Part shown: positions 25,262 to 32,871 of the stretch, piece by piece
Layout of the letters: every line of letters starts with the position of its first letter
Numbering within the stretch: position 1 is the stretch's first letter
DNA from: Massilia sp. KIM
GTDB lineage: Bacteria; Pseudomonadota; Gammaproteobacteria; Burkholderiales; Burkholderiaceae_D
Direction of reading: 5' to 3'
Length of the DNA: 64,000 nucleotides
Assembly: GCF_002007115.1 (NCBI RefSeq)
Contig: NZ_MVAD01000002.1
Coordinates: forward strand, 620,001 to 684,000
Made by a program: the position numbers and the translations under genes
The notes under the pieces: model-generated
What the model was told of the DNA's origin: nothing
Seen by the model: the letters and a program-made list of their open reading frames with translations, nothing else
Databases searched by the model: none

Positions 25262-26869
25262 ATGAAACTGAAGTTTCGAACCAAACTGTTTATCCCCTTG
25301 ATCCTCAGCTGGCTGTGCCTGCTGACGGTCGTGTCCTTCAACGTCATGCGCGACCGCGAACTGCGCATGGAAGAGCGCAAGATCCTGATCGCCAGCGCCG
25401 GCGAGATGGCGCTGTCGGTGGCCAAGGAATATGGCGCGCTGGCGTCCTCGGGTGCGCTGACCCAGGAGGAAGCGAAGAAACAGGCGATGGCCCGCATCCG
25501 GGCCCTGCGCTATGGCGACAGCGGCTACCTCCTGATCTTTGACGACAAGCAGGTGCTGATGCACCCGATCAAGCCAGAACTGGTCGGCAAGCCGGTCGAC
25601 GCGACCAAGGACACCGAAGGCCGCTTCGTCTACCTCGACGCGCTCAAGGCGATCCAGGGCGAGGGCCGCGGCTACACCCAGTTCGTGTGGCCCAAGCCGG
25701 GCGCCAAGGAGTCCGAGCCCAAGATCGCCTTCAACGTTCAGTACCAGCCCTGGAACTGGGTCATTATGACCGGTCTGTACGTGGACGACGTGGACGCCGC
25801 CTTCAAGCGTTCGGTGATCACCTCGGTGATCCTGCTGGGCGTGATCGGCCTGGCGCTGACCGCCGTGGTGCTGGCCGTCGTGCGCAACATCGAGCGCGCC
25901 GTGGGCGGCGAGCCGGAAGCGGCGGCCGAAGCCGCGCGCCGCATCGCCGCGGGCGACCTGAGCGTGGAGGTGACGACCCGTGCGGGCGACGAGCGCAGCC
26001 TGATGTTCGCCATGAAACGCATGCGCGACTCGCTGGCCGGCATCGTGGGCCAGGTGCGCGCCGGCACCGACACCATCGCGACCGCCTCCTGCCAGATCGC
26101 GGCGGGCAACCAGGACCTGTCCTCGCGCACCGAGGAGCAGGCGTCGTCGCTGGAGGAAACCGCATCGTCGATGGAAGAGCTGACTTCGACCGTCAAGCAG
26201 AGCGCCGACAATGCGCGCCAGGCAAACGCGCTGGCGCTGTCGGCCTCGGAAGTGGCGGGACGCGGCGGCGAGGTGGTGACCGAGGTGGTGCACACCATGG
26301 CTTCGATCAACGAGTCGTCCAAGAAGATCGTCGACATCATCGGCGTCATCGACGGCATCGCCTTCCAAACCAACATCCTGGCGCTGAACGCTGCGGTGGA
26401 GGCGGCGCGGGCGGGCGAGCAGGGCAGGGGCTTCGCGGTGGTCGCAACCGAAGTGCGCAACCTGGCGCAGCGCTCGGCGGCGGCGGCCAAGGAGATCAAG
26501 GCCCTGATCAGCGATTCGGTGGCCAAGGTGGACGACGGCGCCAAGCTGGTCGACCAGGCCGGCGCGACCATGAAGGACATCGTGGACAGCGTGGAGCGGG
26601 TGACCACCATCATCGGCGAGATCATGGTGGCGACCCAGGAGCAGACCGTGGGGATCGAGCAGATCAACCAGGCGATCAGCCAGATGGACCAGGTGACGCA
26701 GCAGAACGCCTCGCTGGTCGAGGAAGCGGCGGCGGCGTCGGAGACCATGCAGCATCAGGCGGCGCAGCTGGCGCAGGTGGTGAGCGTGTTCAGGGTGGAG
26801 GATGCGTCCGCTGCTGCGGCTCCGGCGCGGGTTGGACGGAGCACGCGGCCGGCGCTGGCGGCGGCGTAG
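25262..26869 (+). CDS. Methyl-accepting chemotaxis protein with single Cache domain
   Basis: A 535-residue chemoreceptor. Membrane helix 1 (about residues 8-28) is followed by a periplasmic single Cache domain ([37 protein letters not shown]), helix 2 (about 187-208), a HAMP domain, and the signalling domain with the hairpin tip [20 protein letters not shown]. The C-terminus is Ala-rich and lacks a CheR-docking NWETF-type pentapeptide. I use [10 protein letters not shown] because of the membrane-helix start and the purine run GAGAGAG before it. Small carboxylates are typical ligands for such Cache domains; the ligand here is unknown. Confidence 0.92.
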   Translation: MKLKFRTKLFIPLILSWLCLLTVVSFNVMRDRELRMEERKILIASAGEMALSVAKEYGALASSGALTQEEAKKQAMARIRALRYGDSGYLLIFDDKQVLMHPIKPELVGKPVDATKDTEGRFVYLDALKAIQGEGRGYTQFVWPKPGAKESEPKIAFNVQYQPWNWVIMTGLYVDDVDAAFKRSVITSVILLGVIGLALTAVVLAVVRNIERAVGGEPEAAAEAARRIAAGDLSVEVTTRAGDERSLMFAMKRMRDSLAGIVGQVRAGTDTIATASCQIAAGNQDLSSRTEEQASSLEETASSMEELTSTVKQSADNARQANALALSASEVAGRGGEVVTEVVHTMASINESSKKIVDIIGVIDGIAFQTNILALNAAVEAARAGEQGRGFAVVATEVRNLAQRSAAAAKEIKALISDSVAKVDDGAKLVDQAGATMKDIVDSVERVTTIIGEIMVATQEQTVGIEQINQAISQMDQVTQQNASLVEEAAAASETMQHQAAQLAQVVSVFRVEDASAAAAPARVGRSTRPALAAA

Positions 26870-26877
26870 GGCGGGCA

Positions 26878-27011
26878 AACTTGGGTCCCCGCCTGCGCGG
26901 GGACGACGCTGGTTGATGGCGCGGAAGTGGCAGCACCTCGACTTCGGACTCGTACCTCATTCCGGACACGCACGCTGACACGTCGTCCCCGCGCAGGCGG
27001 GGACCCAAGTT
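26878..27011. repeat. Inverted pair of REP palindromes, locus A
   Basis: A copy beginning AACTTGGGTCCCCGC and ending GGGGACGACG (26878-26908) is mirrored by its exact reverse complement at 26981-27011. Each folds into a GTCCCCGC/GCGGGGAC hairpin, and the pair could form a long stem. It lies between convergent genes, where it may block read-through. It belongs to a family with at least ten members in this window. Confidence 0.85.
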
Positions 27012-27025
27012 TCGCAGCGCAGCCA

Positions 27026-27733
27026 CTAACGCGACCGTGCACCCCCCAGGCGCGGCACGAATTCCTTCAGCCTGAAGGTCGCCCCCAGCAACCACAATCC
27101 CCCCAGCACGAACAGCGCCCCCACCCCCGCACTGCCCACCACGAGCGGATGATTGAAATCCGTCCTCTCCCGGTAATCCATGATGTGCAGCATCCACACG
27201 AAGTCGAACAGCCTCCACGTGGAATTCCGGTGCGCCAGCACTTCGCCGCTCCGCTGGGCCACGTAGATCGTGGTCGCATCCCGGTCCAGCACGTCGATCC
27301 GCCATACGTTCCCGACCTGGGGCCGCACTTCCGGCGAATACGCCAGCAGCCTCGCCCTGGTCATCGGCGCGTCGCCCTTGTACGAGGCCTTCGCCAGCCT
27401 GCCCGCCAGCGCCGCGTCGACGGCGAAGCGTCGTCCGTCGCGGGCGTCGACCAGCCAGCTGTCCTTGCCGCGCATGAGACGATAAACCGGCACATCGTCC
27501 ACCCAGCCGCTCGCGACGCGGTCCACCGGCCCGCTGGCCGCCAGCACCTGGCCGAGCGGCGCCGCCCCGGCGATCCAGGCGCGCGGCGCGGGCGCGGCAG
27601 CGCGGCTGCTCTGGCCGTGCACCTTGTGCGCATCGAGCAAGCTCATGACCAGCCCGCTGCCCACCCAGAGCAGGAACTGCAATCCGATGAGGAGGCCCAG
27701 CCAGGTGTGGGTGCTGCGCAGCAGCCGTTTCAT
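27026..27733 (-). CDS. PepSY-domain membrane protein, tandem copy 2
   Basis: A 235-residue inner-membrane protein with an N-terminal helix (LLIGLQFLLWVGSGLVMSLL), a periplasmic PepSY-type region (RDATTIYVAQRSGEVLAHR) and a C-terminal helix (GALFVLGGLWLLGA). It ends in the same motif as its upstream neighbour, WMLHIMDYRERTDFN. The two genes are the same length and overlap by four bases, so they are a tandem duplication translated together. PepSY-TM proteins often belong to iron or copper reduction or uptake; the role here is not evident. Confidence 0.82.
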   Translation of the reverse strand: MKRLLRSTHTWLGLLIGLQFLLWVGSGLVMSLLDAHKVHGQSSRAAAPAPRAWIAGAAPLGQVLAASGPVDRVASGWVDDVPVYRLMRGKDSWLVDARDGRRFAVDAALAGRLAKASYKGDAPMTRARLLAYSPEVRPQVGNVWRIDVLDRDATTIYVAQRSGEVLAHRNSTWRLFDFVWMLHIMDYRERTDFNHPLVVGSAGVGALFVLGGLWLLGATFRLKEFVPRLGGARSR

Positions 27734-28437
27734 CGCCTGAACCTCCTGCGCAGCCACAGCACCAGCAGCCAGGCCCCGCTCGCCGACAGCACGAAGGCGA
27801 GCAGTGAACTGGCCTGCAGCAGGCCGTTGTTGATGTCCTCGCGTTCCTCGTAATCCATGATGTGCAGCATCCAGGCGAAGTCGAACCAGCGCCACAGGGC
27901 GCTCCTGCGCGTCAGCAGCTCGCCGCTCACGGGCGAGTAGTAGAGGGTGGTCGCCACCGCGTCGTCGAAGTGCACCGCCCACAGCGGCGCCGGACGGCTG
28001 CCCGCTTCGTGCGGGGTCCTGTCCAGCCATTCGATGGCGCGGATGCGGCCCTCGCCGGTGTAGGCCGCGCGCGCCAGCGCCTCGACCTGGGCGCGGTCCA
28101 GCCGCCCCAGGGGCGCGCCGCTGGCGGCGTCCAGCAGGGTGGCCTGCTTGCCCTGGCGGACTTCGACCACCTCGCGCCCGCCCAGCATCTTGTAGGTGAA
28201 GCCGGTCATGCCGGGATGGCGCGCCGCCAGAACGTCCGGATCGAGCCGCGCGGCGGATGCCGTGAGCGGGGCGCGTTCGCCGCTGGCGAGGTGGTCGCCG
28301 TGCACCTTGGTGAGGGGCACCACCACCATGTAGAGGCCGCCCAGCACCCACAGCACGGCCTGGATGCCCACCACGAGCGACAGCCATTTGTGGGTGCGGC
28401 GCACCCAGAACGGCAAGCGGGAAGGACGCGTATTCAC
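27730..28437 (-). CDS. PepSY-domain membrane protein, tandem copy 1
   Basis: A 235-residue paralogue of the next gene. It has an N-terminal helix (LSLVVGIQAVLWVLGGLYMVV), a PepSY-type region (VATTLYYSPVSGELLTRR), the shared WMLHIMDYEEREDIN motif and a C-terminal helix followed by RRRFRR. It is the promoter-proximal gene of the pair. The two proteins have clearly diverged in their periplasmic parts, so they may act as a heterodimer. Confidence 0.82.
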   Translation of the reverse strand: MNTRPSRLPFWVRRTHKWLSLVVGIQAVLWVLGGLYMVVVPLTKVHGDHLASGERAPLTASAARLDPDVLAARHPGMTGFTYKMLGGREVVEVRQGKQATLLDAASGAPLGRLDRAQVEALARAAYTGEGRIRAIEWLDRTPHEAGSRPAPLWAVHFDDAVATTLYYSPVSGELLTRRSALWRWFDFAWMLHIMDYEEREDINNGLLQASSLLAFVLSASGAWLLVLWLRRRFRR

Positions 28438-28450
28438 GCTCGGACCGCGG

Positions 28451-29299
28451 TCAGCCGAGCGCCGCGTGGTCGCGGTCCGCGCCGTGCTCGCGCAGGCCGC
28501 GCACGGCCTGGGTGGTCTTGTTCGCCGCGCGCTCCAGCACCACGCGGCGGTTGCTCGATTCCTCGTCGCGCTTGGCCTCGCGGTGCCACAGGTGCAGCAC
28601 CTCGGTGGCGAAGGCGCCGTCCTTGCGCAGCACGCCGGCGTGGAACAAACGCACCACCAGGTCGGAATCCTCGTGGCCCCAGCCGACGAAGCTCTCGTCG
28701 AAGCCGTTCACCTTGTCCAGGTCGGCGCGCCAGACCGCCAGGTTGCAGCTCTTGATGCGGCGCCAGCTGAACTTGCGGCGCACCCGGCCCAGGTCGGGCC
28801 AGCGCAGCAGGAGCTGCAGCACCTTGTTCATGTCGCCGCGCAGGCGGTAGCGCAGCTTGTCCGCGACGCCGAGGGCCGGCAGGTCGATGCCCTCGGCCAG
28901 CACTTTCTCGGTCAGGGCCTGGCTCAGGAGGATGCGGCTGCCCGACACCAGGAAGCCCGGCCGCGCCAGCGCACGGTGGCGGGCGATGAAGTCGCGCTGC
29001 GGAATGCAGTCGCCGTCGAGGAAAATGATATAGTCGCCGGTTGCGGCCAGGGTGCCGCGGTTGCGCGCCATGGCGGCGCGGAAGCCTTCGTCCGGCTGCC
29101 ACACGTGCTTGAGCGGCACCGGCGAGCGTTCCCGCAGGCGGTCGATGGTCTCCCGCGTGTTGGCAGTGGAGCCATCATCAGCGATAATGATTTCAAAATT
29201 CTTGTCGTCCTGTAAAAAACAGGCTTCCACGACCGCCGACAGCGCATCCGGCCGGTTATAGGTGGTGATCACGACCGAGATCGTCGGTGCTTGCTGCAT
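28451..29299 (-). CDS. Family 2 glycosyltransferase
   Basis: A 282-residue GT-A fold glycosyltransferase. ISVVITTYNRPDALSAVVEA starts the nucleotide-binding domain; ADDGSTANT and LDGDCIPQRDF carry the aspartates that bind metal and sugar nucleotide. VGWGHEDSDLVVRLFHAG is the C-terminal motif of galactosyltransferase-like (glyco_tranf_7C) members. With the divergent O-antigen ligase and msbA it points to lipopolysaccharide synthesis. The donor sugar is not predictable. Confidence 0.88.
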   Translation of the reverse strand: MQQAPTISVVITTYNRPDALSAVVEACFLQDDKNFEIIIADDGSTANTRETIDRLRERSPVPLKHVWQPDEGFRAAMARNRGTLAATGDYIIFLDGDCIPQRDFIARHRALARPGFLVSGSRILLSQALTEKVLAEGIDLPALGVADKLRYRLRGDMNKVLQLLLRWPDLGRVRRKFSWRRIKSCNLAVWRADLDKVNGFDESFVGWGHEDSDLVVRLFHAGVLRKDGAFATEVLHLWHREAKRDEESSNRRVVLERAANKTTQAVRGLREHGADRDHAALG

Positions 29300-29384
29300 G
29301 GTGTCCCTTGTCTCAAGTCCCTCTGGACTGAATCTCTAGTATAAGCGCTCGCTAAAGCTCGCAAGAATACCCACAAGAACGTGA

Positions 29385-30638
29385 ATGAACAATAAGCAGA
29401 CGACGTCCCGGGATCCGATGCTGTGGTGGATCGGCTTCCAGGTCTTCCTTTTTCCCTTCCTGAGTCTCATCACCCCGTCCGGCATCGGCTTTTCCAGCAT
29501 CCTGCTCCTGCTGACGGCGCTGTGCATGCCGCGCCGGAGCCTGGCCGCGCTGGCGCCGCACTGGAAGGAGATCCGCTGGGTCCTGGCCGCCTTCGCCTTC
29601 AACGCGCTGCTGGCGGTGGCCTGCGTGCTGCTGCGGCCGGAAACCAGCCCTTCCTATCTCGACAAGCCCTTGCGCATGCTACTGGCGGTGAGCGCCACCG
29701 CCCTGGTGCTCCTGGCGCGTCCGCCGCGCGCCGTGCTATGGTGGGGCGTGGTGGCCGGCGCGGTCGCCGCGCTGCCCTTCATCCTGTGGCAGCGCATCGG
29801 CCTGGAGATGGAGCGCCCGGGCGGCTTCCTGAACGCGATCACCTTCGGCGACCTGGCGATCTGCCTGGCCCTGCTAGCGCTGGCCGGGGCCATCGACTAC
29901 CGCCACAGCACCCGCAAGGCCTTGCTGCCGGCGGCCGGCGCGCTGGCCGGCCTGGCCGCTTCGCTCGCCACCGGCAGCCGCGGCGGCTGGGTGGCGCTGG
30001 CCCTGGCCGCGCTGCTGTTCCTGAGCTATGCCCGGCTGCTGAGCAGCCGGCGCCTGCGCCTGCTGGTGGCGGGCAGCTTCGCCCTGGTGGGTGCCGCCTT
30101 CTTCGTGCCCGCCACCGGCATGCAGCAGCGCGCGCTGCAGGGCATCGACGAGGTCCGCACCTGGATGGACGGCGGCAGCGCCTTCAGCAACGTCGGCACC
30201 CGCCTCGAATTGTGGAAAGGGGCCCAGGTCCTGATCCCGCAACGCCCGCTGTTCGGCCGCGACCCGGCCACCCTGCGCGGCGAACTGCGCGGGCTGGTCG
30301 AGGCGGGCCAGCTCGATCCGGCCATCCTCCCGCTCGAACACCTGCATAATGACGCCCTGCAGGGGCTGGCCACCGGCGGCATCTTCGGCCTACTGGCCTG
30401 GGCCGGCATCCTGCTGGCGCCCTTCCTGTTCTTCTCCCGCGCGCTGGGGAAGGCGGCGGGCGGGGGCATGCCGCAGCTGGCGCCGGCGCTGGCCGGCATG
30501 CTGGTGGTGTTGTGTTACTTCAGCTTCGGCCTGACCGAAGTGATCTTCTGGTCGCTCAAGGGCAGCATGTTCTATGCGCTGATGATCTTCCTGCTCATGG
30601 GCTTCTGCCTGAATGCGAAAGAACAACGTGGATACTAA
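29385..30638 (+). CDS. O-antigen ligase family protein (WaaL/Wzy-like)
   Basis: A 417-residue membrane protein with about ten to twelve helices. LATGSRGGWVALALAALLF and a large periplasmic loop (about residues 240-330, with LELWKGAQVL and LEHLHNDALQ) fit the Wzy_C/O-antigen ligase family, including the conserved Arg and His of the loop. It would transfer O-antigen or another polymer to lipid A core. It overlaps the start of msbA, which supports a role in lipopolysaccharide assembly. Confidence 0.85.
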   Translation: MNNKQTTSRDPMLWWIGFQVFLFPFLSLITPSGIGFSSILLLLTALCMPRRSLAALAPHWKEIRWVLAAFAFNALLAVACVLLRPETSPSYLDKPLRMLLAVSATALVLLARPPRAVLWWGVVAGAVAALPFILWQRIGLEMERPGGFLNAITFGDLAICLALLALAGAIDYRHSTRKALLPAAGALAGLAASLATGSRGGWVALALAALLFLSYARLLSSRRLRLLVAGSFALVGAAFFVPATGMQQRALQGIDEVRTWMDGGSAFSNVGTRLELWKGAQVLIPQRPLFGRDPATLRGELRGLVEAGQLDPAILPLEHLHNDALQGLATGGIFGLLAWAGILLAPFLFFSRALGKAAGGGMPQLAPALAGMLVVLCYFSFGLTEVIFWSLKGSMFYALMIFLLMGFCLNAKEQRGY

Positions 30639-32346
30639 AGTCATCGTCAAACGCCTGCTGGCGGTCGTCAAACCCTATCAGGCGCGGGCCTGGATGTCGC
30701 TGCTGGCGATGGCCCTCACCGCCGCCACCCAGCCTTTGCTGGGCAAGGCCCTGGAGCTGCTGCTCGACCGCGGCTTCAAGGACAAGGTCCCGTTCAGCCT
30801 GTGGTGGATCCCGGGCGTGCTGGTCTCGATCTTCGTGCTGCGCGGGATCGGCACCTTCTCGACCGCCTACCTGAACAACTGGGTGATCTCGCGCGTGCTC
30901 AACGACCTGCGCGCCATGGCCTTCGAGCGCGTGCTGCGCCTGCCGGTGGCGCGCTTCCAGGAGGAGACCACCGGCAAGATCATCAACACCGTGGTCAACG
31001 ACGTGCGCCAGGTGGTGGACATGATCCAGTCGGTGTTCGTGGCCTGCGTGCGCGACGTGCTGGTGGTGATCGGCCTGCTGGGCGCGCTGCTCTACCTGAA
31101 CTGGAAGCTGACCCTGGTCGCGATCGTCGTGGTGCCGCTCACCGCCGTGATCGTGCGCACCACCACCGGCCGCCTGCGCCGCCTGAACCGCGAGAGCCAG
31201 CGCGTGACCGCCGAGATGACCGGCGTGGTCGAGGAAGCCGCGCGCGGCCACCAGGTGATCCGCGTGTTCTCCGGCGAGCGCTACGAGCGCGCGCGCTTCC
31301 ACGCCCGCAGCGAAGCCCTGCGCGGCTTTTCGCAGCGCATGACGGTGGCCTTCGCCGCCACCACCCCGGTGACCCAGATCGCCACCTCGCTGGCGCTGTC
31401 GCTGGTGATCGTGCTGGCGATCCGGGCCCAGATGACGGTGGGCGAGTTCACCAACTTCGTCACCATGATGCTGATGCTGCTCACGCCCCTGAAGTCGCTG
31501 GCCGAGGTCAACGGCCCGATGCAGCGCGGCATCGCGGCCGCCGAGACCGTGTTCGAGATGATCGACGCGCCGGGCGAGGTCGACACCGGCAGCCGCGAGC
31601 TGGGACGCGCCAAGGGGCATCTGGTGTTCGAGCGCGTGTCCTTCCGCTACCCGAACGCGGCCAACCTCGCGCTCAACGAGGTGTCGCTCGAGATCCAGCC
31701 GGGGCAGACCGTGGCGCTGGTGGGGGTGTCGGGCGGCGGCAAGTCGACCTTCGTCAACCTGGTGACGCGCTTCTACGACCCCGAGGGCGGGCGCCTGCTG
31801 CTGGACGGCGTGCCGTATCCCGACATCCGCCTGGCCAGCTTGCGCGCGCAGCTGGCCATGGTGAGCCAGAACGTGGTGCTGTTCGACGACACGCTGGCTG
31901 CCAACATCGCCTACGGCGTGGACAAGATCGACTACGAGCGCCTGGCCGCGGCGGTGAAGGCGGCCCACCTGGGCGACGTGGTGGCGCGCCTGCCGGAAGG
32001 CGTGGAGACGCGCATCGGCGAGAACGGCTCGCGCCTGTCGGGCGGCCAGCGCCAGCGCGTGGCGATCGCGCGCGCGATCTACAAGGACGCGCCGATCCTG
32101 ATCCTGGACGAAGCCACGTCGGCGCTGGACAACGAGTCCGAACGCGCGGTGCAGGCGGCGCTCGACACGCTGATGGCGGGGCGCACCACGATCGTGATCG
32201 CGCACCGGTTGTCGACCATCGAGCGGGCCGACCGCATCGTGGTGATGGAGCACGGCCGCATCGTCGAGCAGGGCACGCACGAGGAACTGCTGGCGCGCGA
32301 GGGCATGTACGCCAACCTGTATCGCCTGCAGTTCGCCGATGCTTGA
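30613..32346 (+). CDS. msbA: Lipid A export ATP-binding/permease protein
   Basis: A 577-residue ABC half-transporter that flips lipid A-core across the inner membrane. Six helices lie in the first 310 residues. The ATPase has Walker A VGVSGGGKST, Q-loop, signature LSGGQRQRVAIARAIY and Walker B ILILDEATSALD. The first ATG overlaps the ligase gene by 26 bases; a GTG at 30628 (MDTKV) would cut the overlap. Neighbourhood with a glycosyltransferase and O-antigen ligase supports MsbA rather than a drug exporter. Confidence 0.9.
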   Translation: MRKNNVDTKVIVKRLLAVVKPYQARAWMSLLAMALTAATQPLLGKALELLLDRGFKDKVPFSLWWIPGVLVSIFVLRGIGTFSTAYLNNWVISRVLNDLRAMAFERVLRLPVARFQEETTGKIINTVVNDVRQVVDMIQSVFVACVRDVLVVIGLLGALLYLNWKLTLVAIVVVPLTAVIVRTTTGRLRRLNRESQRVTAEMTGVVEEAARGHQVIRVFSGERYERARFHARSEALRGFSQRMTVAFAATTPVTQIATSLALSLVIVLAIRAQMTVGEFTNFVTMMLMLLTPLKSLAEVNGPMQRGIAAAETVFEMIDAPGEVDTGSRELGRAKGHLVFERVSFRYPNAANLALNEVSLEIQPGQTVALVGVSGGGKSTFVNLVTRFYDPEGGRLLLDGVPYPDIRLASLRAQLAMVSQNVVLFDDTLAANIAYGVDKIDYERLAAAVKAAHLGDVVARLPEGVETRIGENGSRLSGGQRQRVAIARAIYKDAPILILDEATSALDNESERAVQAALDTLMAGRTTIVIAHRLSTIERADRIVVMEHGRIVEQGTHEELLAREGMYANLYRLQFADA

Positions 32347-32368
32347 GCTGACCGGGCAATATGCCCGT

Positions 32369-32550
32369 CATTCCCGGTCACCACTATGCCATTCCCGCCA
32401 CAGCCACGTCATTCCTGCCACGACTACGTCACTGCCGCCACCACTACGTCACACAGCCCACCACGTCATTCTCGCCCACCACCACGTCACTCTCGCCCAC
32501 CACCACTTCATTCCCGCCCACCACCACGTCATTCCCGTCCACCACCACGT
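32369..32550 (+). repeat. Degenerate ~20-base tandem repeat, about nine units
   Basis: Units follow the pattern CATTCCCGCCCACCACCACGT with lengths of 17-21 bases; four consecutive units at 32467-32550 are 21 bases and almost identical. The unit's CGTCATTCCCGC portion is identical to the end of the REP palindrome that directly follows, so the array appears to have grown from that end. Confidence 0.85.
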
Positions 32551-32649
32551 CATTCCCGCGAAGGCGGGAATCCAAGTTCGCTTGAACGGACGGGCGATCC
32601 GCTAACACCTCGCACACAAACTTGGATTCCCGCCTCCGCGGGAATGACG
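32548..32649. repeat. Inverted pair of REP palindromes, locus B
   Basis: A minus-orientation copy at 32548-32578 (hairpin ATTCCCGC/GCGGGAAT type) faces a plus-orientation copy at 32619-32649 beginning AACTTGGATTCCCGC. The outer ends of the pair continue into tandem repeats on both sides. Confidence 0.85.
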
Positions 32650-32767
32650 TGCTGATGCTAACGGATGGAATGACGTGCTGATGCTAACGGATAGAATGAC
32701 GTGCTGATGCTGACGGATGGAATGACGTCCTGATCCTAACGGATGGAATGACGCGTTGATGCTGACG
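32641..32767 (+). repeat. 26-base tandem repeat, 4.9 units
   Basis: Units begin at 32641, 32667, 32693, 32719 and 32745. The first two are identical; the others differ by two to four bases, and the last is truncated. Each starts GGAATGACGTGCTGATGC, and the GGAATGACG portion is the end of the adjoining REP palindrome. The unit length is not a multiple of three and the array is not in a gene. Confidence 0.92.
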
Positions 32768-32811
32768 CCCAGGCTTGCAGCGACGGCGGTTCAGCTGGGG
32801 TAAGGAACAAG

Positions 32812-32845
32812 AAAAAAACCGCGCCTCCCCGAAGGAAGGACGCGG
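32812..32845 (-). terminator. Rho-independent terminator of the GH1/RmlD gene
   Basis: Read on the minus strand, CCGCGTCC and GGCGCGG form an imperfect GC-rich stem that runs into seven T residues. It lies 27 bases beyond the stop codon of the minus-strand gene. Confidence 0.75.
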
Positions 32846-32871
32846 CAACTTGGCAGAACTCTATGGTGCGC

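Larger units (their letters stand above)
32347..32871. other. Repeat-filled spacer between convergent msbA and the GH1/RmlD fusion
   Basis: There is no gene here. The order is: short degenerate tandem repeats of about 20 bases, an inverted pair of REP palindromes, a 26-base tandem repeat, and a terminator for the minus-strand gene. Open frames across the repeats give only low-complexity His/Pro/Thr-rich translations and are not called. Confidence 0.8.

Noticed and set aside
30613..30638. Frameshift between O-antigen ligase and msbA
   Set aside because: Both proteins are complete by family length; the 26-base overlap is either real or removed by the GTG start at 30628.
32361..32655. His/Pro/Thr-rich proteins encoded in the repeat region
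   Set aside because: They are translations of tandem repeats in three frames at once, with irregular unit lengths that break the frame.
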